Source: Comamonadaceae bacterium | GTDB taxonomy: Bacteria; Pseudomonadota; Gammaproteobacteria; Burkholderiales; Burkholderiaceae_C | DNA: 33,925 nt | Direction of reading: 5' to 3' | Assembly (NCBI GenBank): GCA_947452725.1 | Contig: CANGEG010000006.1 | Location: forward strand, 1 to 33,925 | Shown here: one piece after another, positions 24,224-32,768 of the stretch | How the letters are laid out: every line of letters begins with the position of its first letter | How positions within the stretch are numbered: the stretch's first letter is position 1 | Translations under genes and position numbers: made by a program | The notes under the pieces: model-generated | The model's database searches: none | Told to the model about the DNA's origin: nothing | What the model saw: only the letters and a program-made list of their open reading frames with translations

Positions 24224-25651
24224 ATGAACGCGCCTACCCACACCGCCCATTTGGCACCCGAGATTGCCCAACGCGCCGTCCCCGACGCCTTGATCGAGTC
24301 TTTAAAGAGCCGCTTCGCCCTGAACTGCTCCACCGCCCAAGTGGTGCGCGAGCAGCATGGCCGCGACGAGTCGGCCTTTACCCATGTGCCCCCCCCGGCC
24401 GCCGTGGTATTTGCCGAGTCCACCCAAGACGTGTCGGACGCAGTGCGCCTGTGCGCCCAGTATCAGGTGCCTGTGATTCCGTTTGGCGTGGGATCGTCGC
24501 TGGAAGGGCATTTGTTGGCGGTGCAGGGCGGCATCAGCATCGATTTGATGCGCATGAATAAAGTGGTCTCGATCAACCCCGAAGACCTGCTGGTCACGGT
24601 GCAACCTGGCGTGACACGCAAGCAGTTGAACGACGAGATCAAATCCACCGGCCTGTTCTTTCCGATCGACCCAGGTGCTGACGCCACGATTGGCGGCATG
24701 AGCGCCACCCGCGCGAGCGGCACCAACGCCGTGCGCTACGGCACGATGCGCGAAAACGTTTTGGCGCTGGAAGTGGTGACCGCCAGCGGCGAGGTGATCC
24801 GCACCGGCACGCGGGCCAAAAAATCCAGCGCCGGCTACGACCTGACACGCTTGATGGTGGGTAGCGAAGGCACTTTGGGCGTGATGACCGAAATCACGGT
24901 CAAGCTGTACCCCTTGCCCGAAGCCATTTCGGCTGCGATTTGCTCGTTCCCGAGCATCGAGGCGGCGGTGCGCGCGGTGATTCAAACCATTCAGCTGGGC
25001 GTGCCAATTGCACGCGTCGAGTTGATCGACCACAACGCGGTGCGCATGGTCAATGCCTATGCCAAGCTAGGCCTGCGCGAAGAGCCCATGCTGTTGATGG
25101 AATTCCACGGCTCTCCCGCTGGCGTGAAAGAACAGGCCGAGACGGTGCAAGAAATTGCCAGCGAATTTGGTGGAAACGCCTTTGAGTGGGCCACCACCCC
25201 AGAGGAGCGCACGCGTTTATGGACCGCGCGCCACAACGCCTACTTTGCTGCGTTGCAAAGCAAGCCGGGGTGTCGCGCCATCAGCACAGACACTTGCGTG
25301 CCCATCAGCCGATTGGCCGACTGCCTGCTCGACTCGATCGCCGAGACCGATGCAAGCGGGATCCCGTATTTCTTGGTCGGCCATGTGGGCGACGGCAATT
25401 TCCACTTTGGTTATTTGATTGATCCCAACAACCCGCAAGAATGCGCAACCGCCGAGGCACTCAATCAACAACTGGTGCACCGTGCACTCAAGCTGGGGGG
25501 CACTTGCACCGGCGAGCACGGCATTGGCCTACACAAGATGGATTTTTTGCGCACCGAAACCGGCGAGGGTGCGGTCAACATGATGCGCACCATCAAACGT
25601 GCACTGGACCCGCACAACATCATGAATCCGGGGAAAATTTTCTCAATGTGA
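24224..25651 (+). CDS. FAD-linked oxidase, D-lactate dehydrogenase (cytochrome)-like
   Basis: A flavoprotein of 475 residues from the vanillyl-alcohol-oxidase/PCMH superfamily. The FAD pyrophosphate-binding motif PFGVGSSLEGH is at 86-96, and the FAD domain continues through GADATIGGMSATRASGTNAV. The C-terminal substrate domain carries GHVGDGNFHFG, CTGEHGIG and the terminal NPGKIF. The closest type is the D-lactate dehydrogenase/glycolate oxidase GlcD group. Both D-lactate and other D-2-hydroxyacids are plausible substrates. It is convergent with the hybrid kinase at 25658, with 6 bases between. Confidence 0.92.
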   Translation: MNAPTHTAHLAPEIAQRAVPDALIESLKSRFALNCSTAQVVREQHGRDESAFTHVPPPAAVVFAESTQDVSDAVRLCAQYQVPVIPFGVGSSLEGHLLAVQGGISIDLMRMNKVVSINPEDLLVTVQPGVTRKQLNDEIKSTGLFFPIDPGADATIGGMSATRASGTNAVRYGTMRENVLALEVVTASGEVIRTGTRAKKSSAGYDLTRLMVGSEGTLGVMTEITVKLYPLPEAISAAICSFPSIEAAVRAVIQTIQLGVPIARVELIDHNAVRMVNAYAKLGLREEPMLLMEFHGSPAGVKEQAETVQEIASEFGGNAFEWATTPEERTRLWTARHNAYFAALQSKPGCRAISTDTCVPISRLADCLLDSIAETDASGIPYFLVGHVGDGNFHFGYLIDPNNPQECATAEALNQQLVHRALKLGGTCTGEHGIGLHKMDFLRTETGEGAVNMMRTIKRALDPHNIMNPGKIFSM

Positions 25652-25657
25652 TGAGGC

Positions 25658-27433
25658 TCAAGGCGCAGGGGAAACGCTGGCAATGGGCGCGCCTCGAAGC
25701 AGCAAAGCCTCGACCTCATCGCACAGCTTGACGGGCTCGAAGGGCTTGAGCAGCAAAGCGCTCAGGCCGGCGTCTTTGAAGCGCTGCAAGTCCTGCGGGT
25801 TCACGTTTGCGGTCAGACCAATCACCGGTGCAAGCCCATGTGACGTGAAAGACTGACGAATAGCTTGCGTGGTTTGCACGCCGTCCATCACGGGCATCAG
25901 CATGTCCATAAAGACCAAATCAAAACGCTGATGACGCCAAAGCTCTAGGGCTTGCGCACCGTTTTCGGCCTCCACCACGGTGCTGTTCGGCCAGGCATTT
26001 TTCAGCACCTGCTTGACCAACAAGCGATTGAGTCCATGGTCGTCGACCACCAAGAATTGCCAAGCCTGGCTGGCGGTTTGCAGCACGGTGGCCGCCTGCG
26101 GCTTGACGGCCTGGGGCGGAGACTGAGCGGACAAAGGCAGGCTAAACCAAAAGCAAGAGCCCTGACCCGGGGTGCTGTCAAAACCGATTTCTCCTTCTAG
26201 CAGCTCAACCAAGCCTTGGGTGATGGCCAAGCCCAGGCCATTGCCGCCATAGCGTTTTTGAATCTCACCTTGGGCCTGTATGAAACGGTTAAAGATCTGG
26301 GGCTGGTCCTCAAAGCCAATGCCAATCCCGGTGTCCTGCACTGAAAACAACACGCCCGGATGGTCCCACTTCACGCGCAGCACCACCTGGCCTTGATGCG
26401 TAAACTTGAGAGCGTTGCCCAGCAGGTTGACCAGGATTTGCATCAGACGATGCCGGTCGGTGCTGACCCACTCGGGTACATCGTCTTCAATTTCGCAGCG
26501 GTAGGCCAGCTCCATGCTTTTGACGCGCGGCACAAACAAATCAAAGGCATGGCGCACCGTCTCGCGCAGAGCAAATGTTTCGGCATGCGCGGCCAAACGG
26601 CCCGACAAAAACTGCGAGTAATCCAGCACATCGTTGATCACCGTCATCAGGTGATCCGCCGACTGGCTGGTGTGCGCCAAAATTTCCTGTGCCCGGGGTT
26701 TGTTGTGCACGCGTTTCATCAACAAGCTGTTAAAGCCCAAGATTGCATTCATGGGCGTGCGCAGTTCATGACTGACAGAGGCGATAAAGTGCTCGCGCAT
26801 GTCCAGCGCCTGCTCCAGTTCGGCCTGTTTTTTCTCCAGCTCTTGCTGCCTCAAGCGGCTTTCGCGCAGAGCCGCGCGGTGCTGGCGGTCGTACACCAAG
26901 GGCACCAAAACAAGCATGACCGTGACGATGGCAAAAGTGGCAAACGCGTATTTGCTCTGCGCATGGTCGCTGGGCAGTGCTTGCAACAACCAGCCTTGGG
27001 CGGTCAGCACCGCGACCCCCACTTGCGCGGTAAACACCACGCCCAGCCACACATAACCGGCCCTGGGTCCAATAATGTAGAAAGGGATCACCGGCAAAAT
27101 CAGCATCCAGGACAGTCGCGGCGAAAGCAGGCCGCCTGAGGTCCAGGCCGCGTGAATCAAGTAGATGACGCCGAGCAGGCAAATCAAATGAATCGCTTGA
27201 CGCAAAGGCATTCCGCGGCTGATCAGCACCATCTGCAGCATCATGGCCACGCCATAGGCGAGCGACGTCATGGGCGCTTGGTGATAGGGGTTGATCAGCG
27301 GAAAACTGAGCAGCACCAGCGTGAGCAGTGCCTCAAAGAAAAACAAGTAGGGCATCTTGCCTTGCCGAAAGGCCCGCGGCAAACGAGGCACCACCCGCTG
27401 ATCCAGCCATTGCTGCAAAAGAGCGAGTGTCAT
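25658..27433 (-). CDS. membrane hybrid histidine kinase with receiver domain (copy 1)
   Basis: 591 residues. There are about six TM segments in the first 180 residues, with no large periplasmic domain. A coiled linker follows (YDRQHRAALRES...EQALDMREHF), then a HisKA box SVSHELRTPMNAILGFNSLL with H222, an HATPase domain (N340, DTGIGIG) and a C-terminal receiver with phospho-acceptor D510 (FMDMLMPVMDG). No DNA-binding output is attached. Its start overlaps the stop of the upstream kinase as ATGA. It is clearly a paralogue of that kinase, sharing the GPRAG membrane loop, the YDR-HR linker and the whole kinase core. Confidence 0.92.
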   Translation of the reverse strand: MTLALLQQWLDQRVVPRLPRAFRQGKMPYLFFFEALLTLVLLSFPLINPYHQAPMTSLAYGVAMMLQMVLISRGMPLRQAIHLICLLGVIYLIHAAWTSGGLLSPRLSWMLILPVIPFYIIGPRAGYVWLGVVFTAQVGVAVLTAQGWLLQALPSDHAQSKYAFATFAIVTVMLVLVPLVYDRQHRAALRESRLRQQELEKKQAELEQALDMREHFIASVSHELRTPMNAILGFNSLLMKRVHNKPRAQEILAHTSQSADHLMTVINDVLDYSQFLSGRLAAHAETFALRETVRHAFDLFVPRVKSMELAYRCEIEDDVPEWVSTDRHRLMQILVNLLGNALKFTHQGQVVLRVKWDHPGVLFSVQDTGIGIGFEDQPQIFNRFIQAQGEIQKRYGGNGLGLAITQGLVELLEGEIGFDSTPGQGSCFWFSLPLSAQSPPQAVKPQAATVLQTASQAWQFLVVDDHGLNRLLVKQVLKNAWPNSTVVEAENGAQALELWRHQRFDLVFMDMLMPVMDGVQTTQAIRQSFTSHGLAPVIGLTANVNPQDLQRFKDAGLSALLLKPFEPVKLCDEVEALLLRGAPIASVSPAP

Positions 27434-29178
27434 GCCTGCTCCTTGTTCAACGCCACAGCTTCGCAGACGGTGCTGACCATCAGCTCAGGATCCATGGGTT
27501 TGTAGAGCACGTGGTTCATGCCCGCGTCCAGACAACGCTGACGATCCACGGGGTTGGTGTTGGCGGTCAAGGCCACCACCGGCAAGTTGCGCAGCGGTAA
27601 AGGCAACTGGCGTAAAGCGCGCGTGACCGCCATGCCATCCATCTCGGGCATCACCATATCGATCAAGGCGACATCAAAATGCTGGGCTTGAATCAACGTC
27701 AGCGCCTGTGCGCCCGAGCTGGCCGTGGTGACTCGCGCATTGGGCCAGACCTTGCGCAACTGCAGCTGCGCCACCAGCAGGTTCATGGCGTTGTCATCGA
27801 CCACCAGCACGTCAAACGCCGCATCTGCGGCCAACGTGGTGTGGGCGGGTGCGATTTCGGTAAGCCGTGGTGACCGCTGCAGCGGCAACTCCAGCCAGAA
27901 CAAAGCGCCTTTTCCGACGGCGCTGTGAACGCCAATGCGCCCGCCCTGCAAGACCACCAAACGCTCGCAAATGCTCAGGCCCAAACCGGTGCCGCCAAAC
28001 GCCTGGTTGGTCGCCACATCGGCCGATTCGAAGCGATTGAAAATTTGCTGCTGCCGCTCGGGCGCCACGCCTCGGCCGGTATCTTGCACAGCCACATGCA
28101 GGGCGTCGCCCTGCGGCCGCAGGGTCAGCGTGAGCGCGCCACTGGCAGTGAACTTGATGGCGTTGTCCAGCAAATAGCCAAGTATTTGCGCCAAGCGTTG
28201 GCGATCGATCCAGATCTCAGGCGGCAGCTCTGGCGCCAAGTGCAGCTGCCAGGACAGCCCCTTGGCCTGCGCCCGCGTCTTGAAAGGCTGGACCGTGGAC
28301 TCGAGCCAAGGCGCCAACACGCAGGCCTCGGGGAAAAAGTTCACGCGCCCCGCTTGGAGCTGGGCAAAATCCAAAATGTCGTTCACTACATGGAGCAGGT
28401 GCTCGGTCGAGCGGCGAATATGCTCCGCCGTTTCGGCATTGGCCGGATCATCGGCCAGTTCTTCTCGCAACACGCCATTCAGACCCAAAATCGCGTTCAT
28501 AGGCGTGCGCAACTCGTGGCCGACGGCTGCGACAAATTCATCTTTGTGCGCTTGCGCCTCAATCAGGTGTGCCTGCGTGGCTTCCAGCTCGCGGTTGCGA
28601 TGTTGCACAACGGCCAATTGGGTGCGGTGTGAGCGGTCATATAAACGCAGCAGCCAGACCAGACTGGCGGCGGCGAAAACATGGTTAGACAAAGCCCACA
28701 AAAGCGTGCCCGAATTGGGCGGCGGGCGAACCATATCACCGTCCAAGGTGGCCATCAACAGCCACAGGTACACGCCCAGCAAAAGCCCCATCCACAGGCC
28801 GGCGCCCCTCGGCCCCAAAAAGAACAAGGCCGGCACGGTCAACACCGTCAAGAAAACCAGGGCCGACGAGTTGATCCCACCCGTCGTCGTGGCGATGTAC
28901 ACGATCAGCGACATGGCCACCACCAAGGCCACATTGACCAGCACCACATGCAGGCGACGGGACAGCGAAAACGGCAGCATGCCCAACAGCACCGCCGCTG
29001 CCACCAAGTTGGCACGGTGGTCATAGTCGGTCTGCGGCAAGACATAAAAGGTCAGCGAGTTGATGCCGATCACCAACAAGCACATGGCCAGCAATTGCTC
29101 GCGCGTAAAGCCCAGCGCGTGCCCCTGAGGCGGCTCAGGCTGCCACCAGCGCAGCACGGCTTGGCGCAAGGACAACAT
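27430..29178 (-). CDS. membrane hybrid histidine kinase with receiver domain (copy 2)
   Basis: 582 residues with the same layout as its neighbour: about six TM segments to residue 180, a coiled linker starting YDRSHRTQL, HisKA box AVGHELRTPMNAILGLNGVL with H221, HATPase (N339, DTGRGVA, FGGTGLGL) and a receiver with D507 (LIDMVMPEMDG). The TM part has the TTGGINSSALVF and FFLGPRGAG loops equivalent to TSGGLLSPRL and YIIGPRAG in copy 1. It starts 10 bases after the parB stop, so it is probably transcribed with parAB. The ligand and downstream partner are unknown. Confidence 0.92.
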   Translation of the reverse strand: MLSLRQAVLRWWQPEPPQGHALGFTREQLLAMCLLVIGINSLTFYVLPQTDYDHRANLVAAAVLLGMLPFSLSRRLHVVLVNVALVVAMSLIVYIATTTGGINSSALVFLTVLTVPALFFLGPRGAGLWMGLLLGVYLWLLMATLDGDMVRPPPNSGTLLWALSNHVFAAASLVWLLRLYDRSHRTQLAVVQHRNRELEATQAHLIEAQAHKDEFVAAVGHELRTPMNAILGLNGVLREELADDPANAETAEHIRRSTEHLLHVVNDILDFAQLQAGRVNFFPEACVLAPWLESTVQPFKTRAQAKGLSWQLHLAPELPPEIWIDRQRLAQILGYLLDNAIKFTASGALTLTLRPQGDALHVAVQDTGRGVAPERQQQIFNRFESADVATNQAFGGTGLGLSICERLVVLQGGRIGVHSAVGKGALFWLELPLQRSPRLTEIAPAHTTLAADAAFDVLVVDDNAMNLLVAQLQLRKVWPNARVTTASSGAQALTLIQAQHFDVALIDMVMPEMDGMAVTRALRQLPLPLRNLPVVALTANTNPVDRQRCLDAGMNHVLYKPMDPELMVSTVCEAVALNKEQA

Positions 29179-29188
29179 GCTCAGCCCT

Positions 29189-30109
29189 TCAGCCGCGCAG
29201 GCGATCGATCAAACCATTGAGCGCTTCAAGCGAGCCAAACTGAATCGACAGCTCGCCCATTTCCTCTATCTTGCCGTAGCGTTTAACGCGCTTTTTGATA
29301 CGCACTTCCACCTCGGCCATCAGCAAATCGGCCAGCTCTTCTTCGACCCGGCGGATGTCGCGTGACTTTTCTTTCTTGGGTTTTTGCGGCACCAAATTGA
29401 ATTCTGCGCTGAGTTTTTTGACTAGGCTTTCGGTCTCGCGCACCGACATTTTCTTGGCGGTGATTTGATTGGCCGCTGTAATTTGGGTAGCCCGGTCCAG
29501 CGACAAAAGCGCTCGCGCATGGCCCATGTCCAAGTCGCCAGCCATCAGCATCGATTGCACCGGCTCGGCCAAGTTCAGCAGGCGCAGCAAATTGCTGGCA
29601 GCGCTGCGCGAGCGGCCTACGGCCTGCGCGGCGGTTTCGTGGGTCAGGCCAAACTCTTTGATCAGGCGCTGCAAGCCCTGAGCCTCTTCAAGCGGGTTCA
29701 GGTCTTCGCGCTGGATGTTTTCAATCAGCGCCATCGCTGCGGCAGATTCGTTGGGCACATCGCGCACGAGCACAGGCACGCGGTCCAGGCCCGCCAAGCG
29801 TGAGGCCCTGAAACGCCGCTCGCCAGCAATGATTTCGTACTTGCCGGCGTTGGCTCCCTCGTGCAACTGGCGCACCAAGATCGGCTGCATGATGCCTTGC
29901 GCCTTGATGGATTCGGCCAACTCATACAAGGCGCCCTCGTCCATGCGGGTGCGCGGCTGATACACGCCGGGCACCAAGGCATCCAGTGCCAAGGTCGTGG
30001 AGATGCCGTCATTGGCCACCCCTGCGGCTTGGCTGGGCGCCTCTTGCACTTTGGGGCCCAGCAAAGCTTCCAGGCCGCGGCCGAGGCCTTTGGGATTTTT
30101 GGTGACCAT
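29189..30109 (-). CDS. parB: ParB chromosome-partitioning protein
   Basis: A CTP-dependent DNA clamp that loads at parS and spreads along the chromosome. CTP-binding motifs are present: C1 at GVYQPR (48-53), C2 at GERRFRA (96-102) and C3 at ENIQRE (130-135). A helix-turn-helix (about 155-180) recognises parS. The Lys-rich C-terminal dimerisation domain ends at LIDRLRG. The N-terminus, KGLGRGLEALLG, is the conserved ParA-contacting segment. 306 residues is a normal length. It begins two bases after the hydrolase gene stop, so it is coupled to it, and matching parS sites are in this window at 32185, 33119 and 33308. Confidence 0.98.
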   Translation of the reverse strand: MVTKNPKGLGRGLEALLGPKVQEAPSQAAGVANDGISTTLALDALVPGVYQPRTRMDEGALYELAESIKAQGIMQPILVRQLHEGANAGKYEIIAGERRFRASRLAGLDRVPVLVRDVPNESAAAMALIENIQREDLNPLEEAQGLQRLIKEFGLTHETAAQAVGRSRSAASNLLRLLNLAEPVQSMLMAGDLDMGHARALLSLDRATQITAANQITAKKMSVRETESLVKKLSAEFNLVPQKPKKEKSRDIRRVEEELADLLMAEVEVRIKKRVKRYGKIEEMGELSIQFGSLEALNGLIDRLRG

Positions 30110-30111
30110 GG

Positions 30112-30651
30112 TCAGTCTTTCAAAAGTTCTGTCAAAAGCGCCAGGCCTTGTGGCCAGTCGCCCAATTTGGATTCAGCATTGAGATGGCCCGCCGGGCCCA
30201 AGTTCACCCACTGCGCGCCCCAACTCATGGCCAAGGCCTGTGCGCTGGCCAAACTGCAGTAAGGGTCGTTTTCGCTGCCCACCACCACCGTTTTGAACGG
30301 CAAGCGCTGACGCGCCTCGGGCGACCAACTGGGCAGGGCTTGGGACAGCACGGGCGTTTGCATATCGGCCGGCGCCACCAACAAGGCGGCACGCACGCGG
30401 GCGCTGTTGCGCGAGTACGCCGCCCAGGCAGCCACCTGTTGGCAGCCTAGACTGTGTGCGACCAGTGCCACCTCAGACGGCGCATCGATCACGGCTTCCT
30501 CCAGGCGCATGAGCCAGTCTCCGCGCAAAGGCCGCTGCCAGTCATGCTGCTCCACCACGCTGTAGCCATGCGCGGCCACCCAGCGCATTGGCCAATGCCC
30601 GGGGCCACTGCCTTTCCAGCCTGGCAACACCAAAACGCGGGGATTCATCAT
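30112..30651 (-). CDS. RBBP9/YdeN-family serine hydrolase
   Basis: A small alpha/beta hydrolase (179 residues) of the RBBP9/YdeN type. The opening VLVLPGWKGSGPGHWP is typical. The nucleophile elbow is VAHSLGCQ, and the acid and base of the triad are in GSENDPYC and GPAGHLN. A tandem ATG ATG (30651, 30648) follows the parA stop by one base, with no good ribosome-binding sequence, so translation is coupled to parA. It is inserted between parA and parB. The family has no clear general function, and there is no evidence that it takes part in partition. Confidence 0.88.
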   Translation of the reverse strand: MMNPRVLVLPGWKGSGPGHWPMRWVAAHGYSVVEQHDWQRPLRGDWLMRLEEAVIDAPSEVALVAHSLGCQQVAAWAAYSRNSARVRAALLVAPADMQTPVLSQALPSWSPEARQRLPFKTVVVGSENDPYCSLASAQALAMSWGAQWVNLGPAGHLNAESKLGDWPQGLALLTELLKD

Positions 30652-30652
30652 T

Positions 30653-31423
30653 TCACATAGTGGGAATGCGTTCAACCAACTCGCGGGCAAACTCGACGAA
30701 AGCCTGGCTGCCTTTGGCTGAAGGATCGAAAACCACGCCCGGCAAACCATAGCTGGGCGCCTCGGCCAAACGCACGTTGCGTGGGATCACGGTGTTAAAT
30801 ACCTTGTCGCCGAAATGCGCTTTGAGCTGCTCGCTCACCTGCTGCTGCAAGGTGATGCGCGGATCGAACATCACGCGCAGCAAGCCAATGATCTTCAAGT
30901 CGCGGTTCAAGTTCGCGTGCACTTGCTTGATGGTGTTGACCAAATCGGTGAGCCCTTCAAGGGCAAAGTACTCGCACTGCATCGGCACGATCACGCCATG
31001 CGCGGAGCACAAGCCGTTGAGCGTGAGCATGGACAGGGAGGGTGGGCAGTCGATCAACACAAAATCAAAGTCGTCTTGCACCTGGGCCAGCGCTTTCTTT
31101 AGGCGCTGGTCGCGCCGCTCCAGTTCCACCAACTCAACCTCAGCGCCGGCCAACTCGCGGTTTGCGCCAACCACGTGATAGCCCGATTTCTCAGACAAAA
31201 CCGCCGCCTCCATGATGCTGGCCGATTCCAACAGCACGTCGTACACCGTCAGCGCCAGTTGGCGCTTATCGATGCCCGAGCCCATGGTGGCATTGCCTTG
31301 CGGGTCCAAGTCGATGAGCAACACCCGTTGACCGACCTGGGCCAAGCCCGCTGCCAAATTGACGGTGGTGGTGGTTTTACCCACCCCCCCTTTTTGATTT
31401 GCAACACAGAATATTTTGGCCAT
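30653..31423 (-). CDS. parA: ParA/Soj chromosome-partitioning ATPase
   Basis: A Walker-type ATPase (256 residues) that moves ParB-parS complexes over the nucleoid. The deviant Walker A box KGGVGKTTT is at 11-19, after the FCVANQ strand, and the LLIDLDPQGNAT box is at 35-46. The C-terminal FDPSAKGSQAFVEFARELVERI matches chromosomal ParA/Soj. The short N-terminus, starting directly at the Walker strand, fits the chromosomal rather than plasmid type Ia class. The ATG at 31423 is chosen for this; the frame extends upstream without support. Its 14-base gap to lysE upstream suggests a shared transcript. Confidence 0.97.
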   Translation of the reverse strand: MAKIFCVANQKGGVGKTTTTVNLAAGLAQVGQRVLLIDLDPQGNATMGSGIDKRQLALTVYDVLLESASIMEAAVLSEKSGYHVVGANRELAGAEVELVELERRDQRLKKALAQVQDDFDFVLIDCPPSLSMLTLNGLCSAHGVIVPMQCEYFALEGLTDLVNTIKQVHANLNRDLKIIGLLRVMFDPRITLQQQVSEQLKAHFGDKVFNTVIPRNVRLAEAPSYGLPGVVFDPSAKGSQAFVEFARELVERIPTM

Positions 31424-31437
31424 GGCGTTCAAGATAT

Positions 31438-32052
31438 TTATTTGGACAAAGCGAGTTTCACGCCGAAACCGATCAAGCACAGACCAGCCAATTTTTGCAG
31501 TGCACCAGACAGTGCAGCGTGCGAGCGGATGCGCTGCGCCATGTAGTGCGTAATCAACACCACGCCCATGCAATACACAAATCCCAGCGCCGCAATGGTG
31601 AGGGCCATAAAGGCAAAAGTCACAGCCCCCTGATGGGTGGCAGGATCAATGAACTGCGGAAAAAAGGCGAAGTAAAACATGATCGCCTTGGGGTTGAACA
31701 GTGTGATGACCATGGTGTCACGGAAATACTGGCCGGGGGTGATGCGCACGCTCGGCCCTTGACCGGGTTGCGCCGTCATCATCTTCAAGCCAAGCCAAGC
31801 CAGGTAGGCCGCGCCCAACCACTGCAGGGCGGCAAACAAGGTCGGGTAGCTTTGCAGCAAGGCGGCCACGCCGGCCACGGTCAGCCACAGCAAGATCTGG
31901 TCGCCGACCAGCAAACCCAACACGGAAGCGACGCCGCCCTTTAAGCGGCCCTGGCTGGTGGAGGTGATCAAGGCCAAGTTGCCCGGTCCAGGCAAGAACA
32001 GCAACAACACAAAGGCGGCGACAAAAGCACCGTAATCTGAAACGCCAAACAT
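31438..32052 (-). CDS. LysE/RhtB-family amino-acid exporter
   Basis: A six-TM exporter of the LysE superfamily (204 residues). The family N-terminal signature LPGPGNLALITSTSQGRLKG is at about 22-41, and the central FRDTMVITLFNPKAIMFYFA segment is typical. The substrate is probably an amino acid or a derivative. The ATG at 32052 has a GGTGA ribosome-binding sequence; a GTG at 32061 is possible. It lies between rsmG and parA, a place where the standard partition locus has no gene, so it is an insertion into the conserved order. Confidence 0.93.
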   Translation of the reverse strand: MFGVSDYGAFVAAFVLLLFLPGPGNLALITSTSQGRLKGGVASVLGLLVGDQILLWLTVAGVAALLQSYPTLFAALQWLGAAYLAWLGLKMMTAQPGQGPSVRITPGQYFRDTMVITLFNPKAIMFYFAFFPQFIDPATHQGAVTFAFMALTIAALGFVYCMGVVLITHYMAQRIRSHAALSGALQKLAGLCLIGFGVKLALSK

Positions 32053-32108
32053 CTGTTTCACCGGGTATACGAATCACCCAAGTGTACGTGATGCTTTTGT
32101 TCGCAAAC

Positions 32109-32768
32109 TCAGGACGTCATATCCGCCGCGCGGGGGCGCAGCCAGAGCATGCAGCGCTCGGCGTTCAAGCCCGGCACCGTCAATGGTTCCACGTGAAACA
32201 CATCCACCTCGGGGGACAGTTGCGCGATTTCTTCGTCGGGCATCTTGCCCTTCATGGCCATCCACACCCCTCCTTCGGCCAAGGTAGGCTGGGACCACTG
32301 AGTAAAGTCCTTGAGCGAGGCAAAGGCACGAGAGCAAACCACGTCATAGCGCTCTTGCACCGATTCCACGCGGGCATGGAGTCCGCGCAAATTGGACAAG
32401 CGCAAGGTGGCGGCCACTTGCTGAATGAACGCCGCCTTCTTGCCTACCGTGTCTACGCAGGTGACCTGGATCTCGGGGCGACAAATGGCCAGGACCACAC
32501 CAGGCAATCCGCCGCCCGAGCCCACATCCAACAGGCGAATCGGCCGGCCCCCCGTGAACCGCAGCAAAGGCGTGAGCGCAGACAGGCTGTCCAGAAGATG
32601 GTGGGTCAGCATTTCTTGCGGGTCTCGCACGGCCGTCAGGTTGTAGACGCGGGTCCACTTCTGAATCAACGCCAAGTAGGCCAGCAGCCGCTGCTGCACG
32701 TCATCCGAAAGCATCAAGCCCAAGTCTTGGACGCCCTTGCGCAGCGGCGCGGCCAACGCGTCACTCAT
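32109..32768 (-). CDS. rsmG: RsmG, 16S rRNA (guanine-N7) methyltransferase
   Basis: A SAM-dependent methyltransferase (219 residues) that makes m7G527 in 16S rRNA. The SAM-binding motif [17 protein letters not shown] is at about 79-95, and the VCSRAFASL segment is diagnostic for the family. Loss of the enzyme gives low-level streptomycin resistance in other bacteria. The start overlaps the mnmG stop as ATGA (32765-32768). A parS-like sequence is embedded at 32185-32200, read as V-F-H-V-E-P. Confidence 0.97.
   Translation of the reverse strand: MSDALAAPLRKGVQDLGLMLSDDVQQRLLAYLALIQKWTRVYNLTAVRDPQEMLTHHLLDSLSALTPLLRFTGGRPIRLLDVGSGGGLPGVVLAICRPEIQVTCVDTVGKKAAFIQQVAATLRLSNLRGLHARVESVQERYDVVCSRAFASLKDFTQWSQPTLAEGGVWMAMKGKMPDEEIAQLSPEVDVFHVEPLTVPGLNAERCMLWLRPRAADMTS
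32185..32200. promoter_or_regulatory. parS-like site inside rsmG
   Basis: GGTTCCACGTGAAACA; the 14-base core GTTCCACGTGAAAC differs from the consensus GTTTCACGTGAAAC at one position. It is about 2.1 kb from the parB start, within rsmG. Confidence 0.75.
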
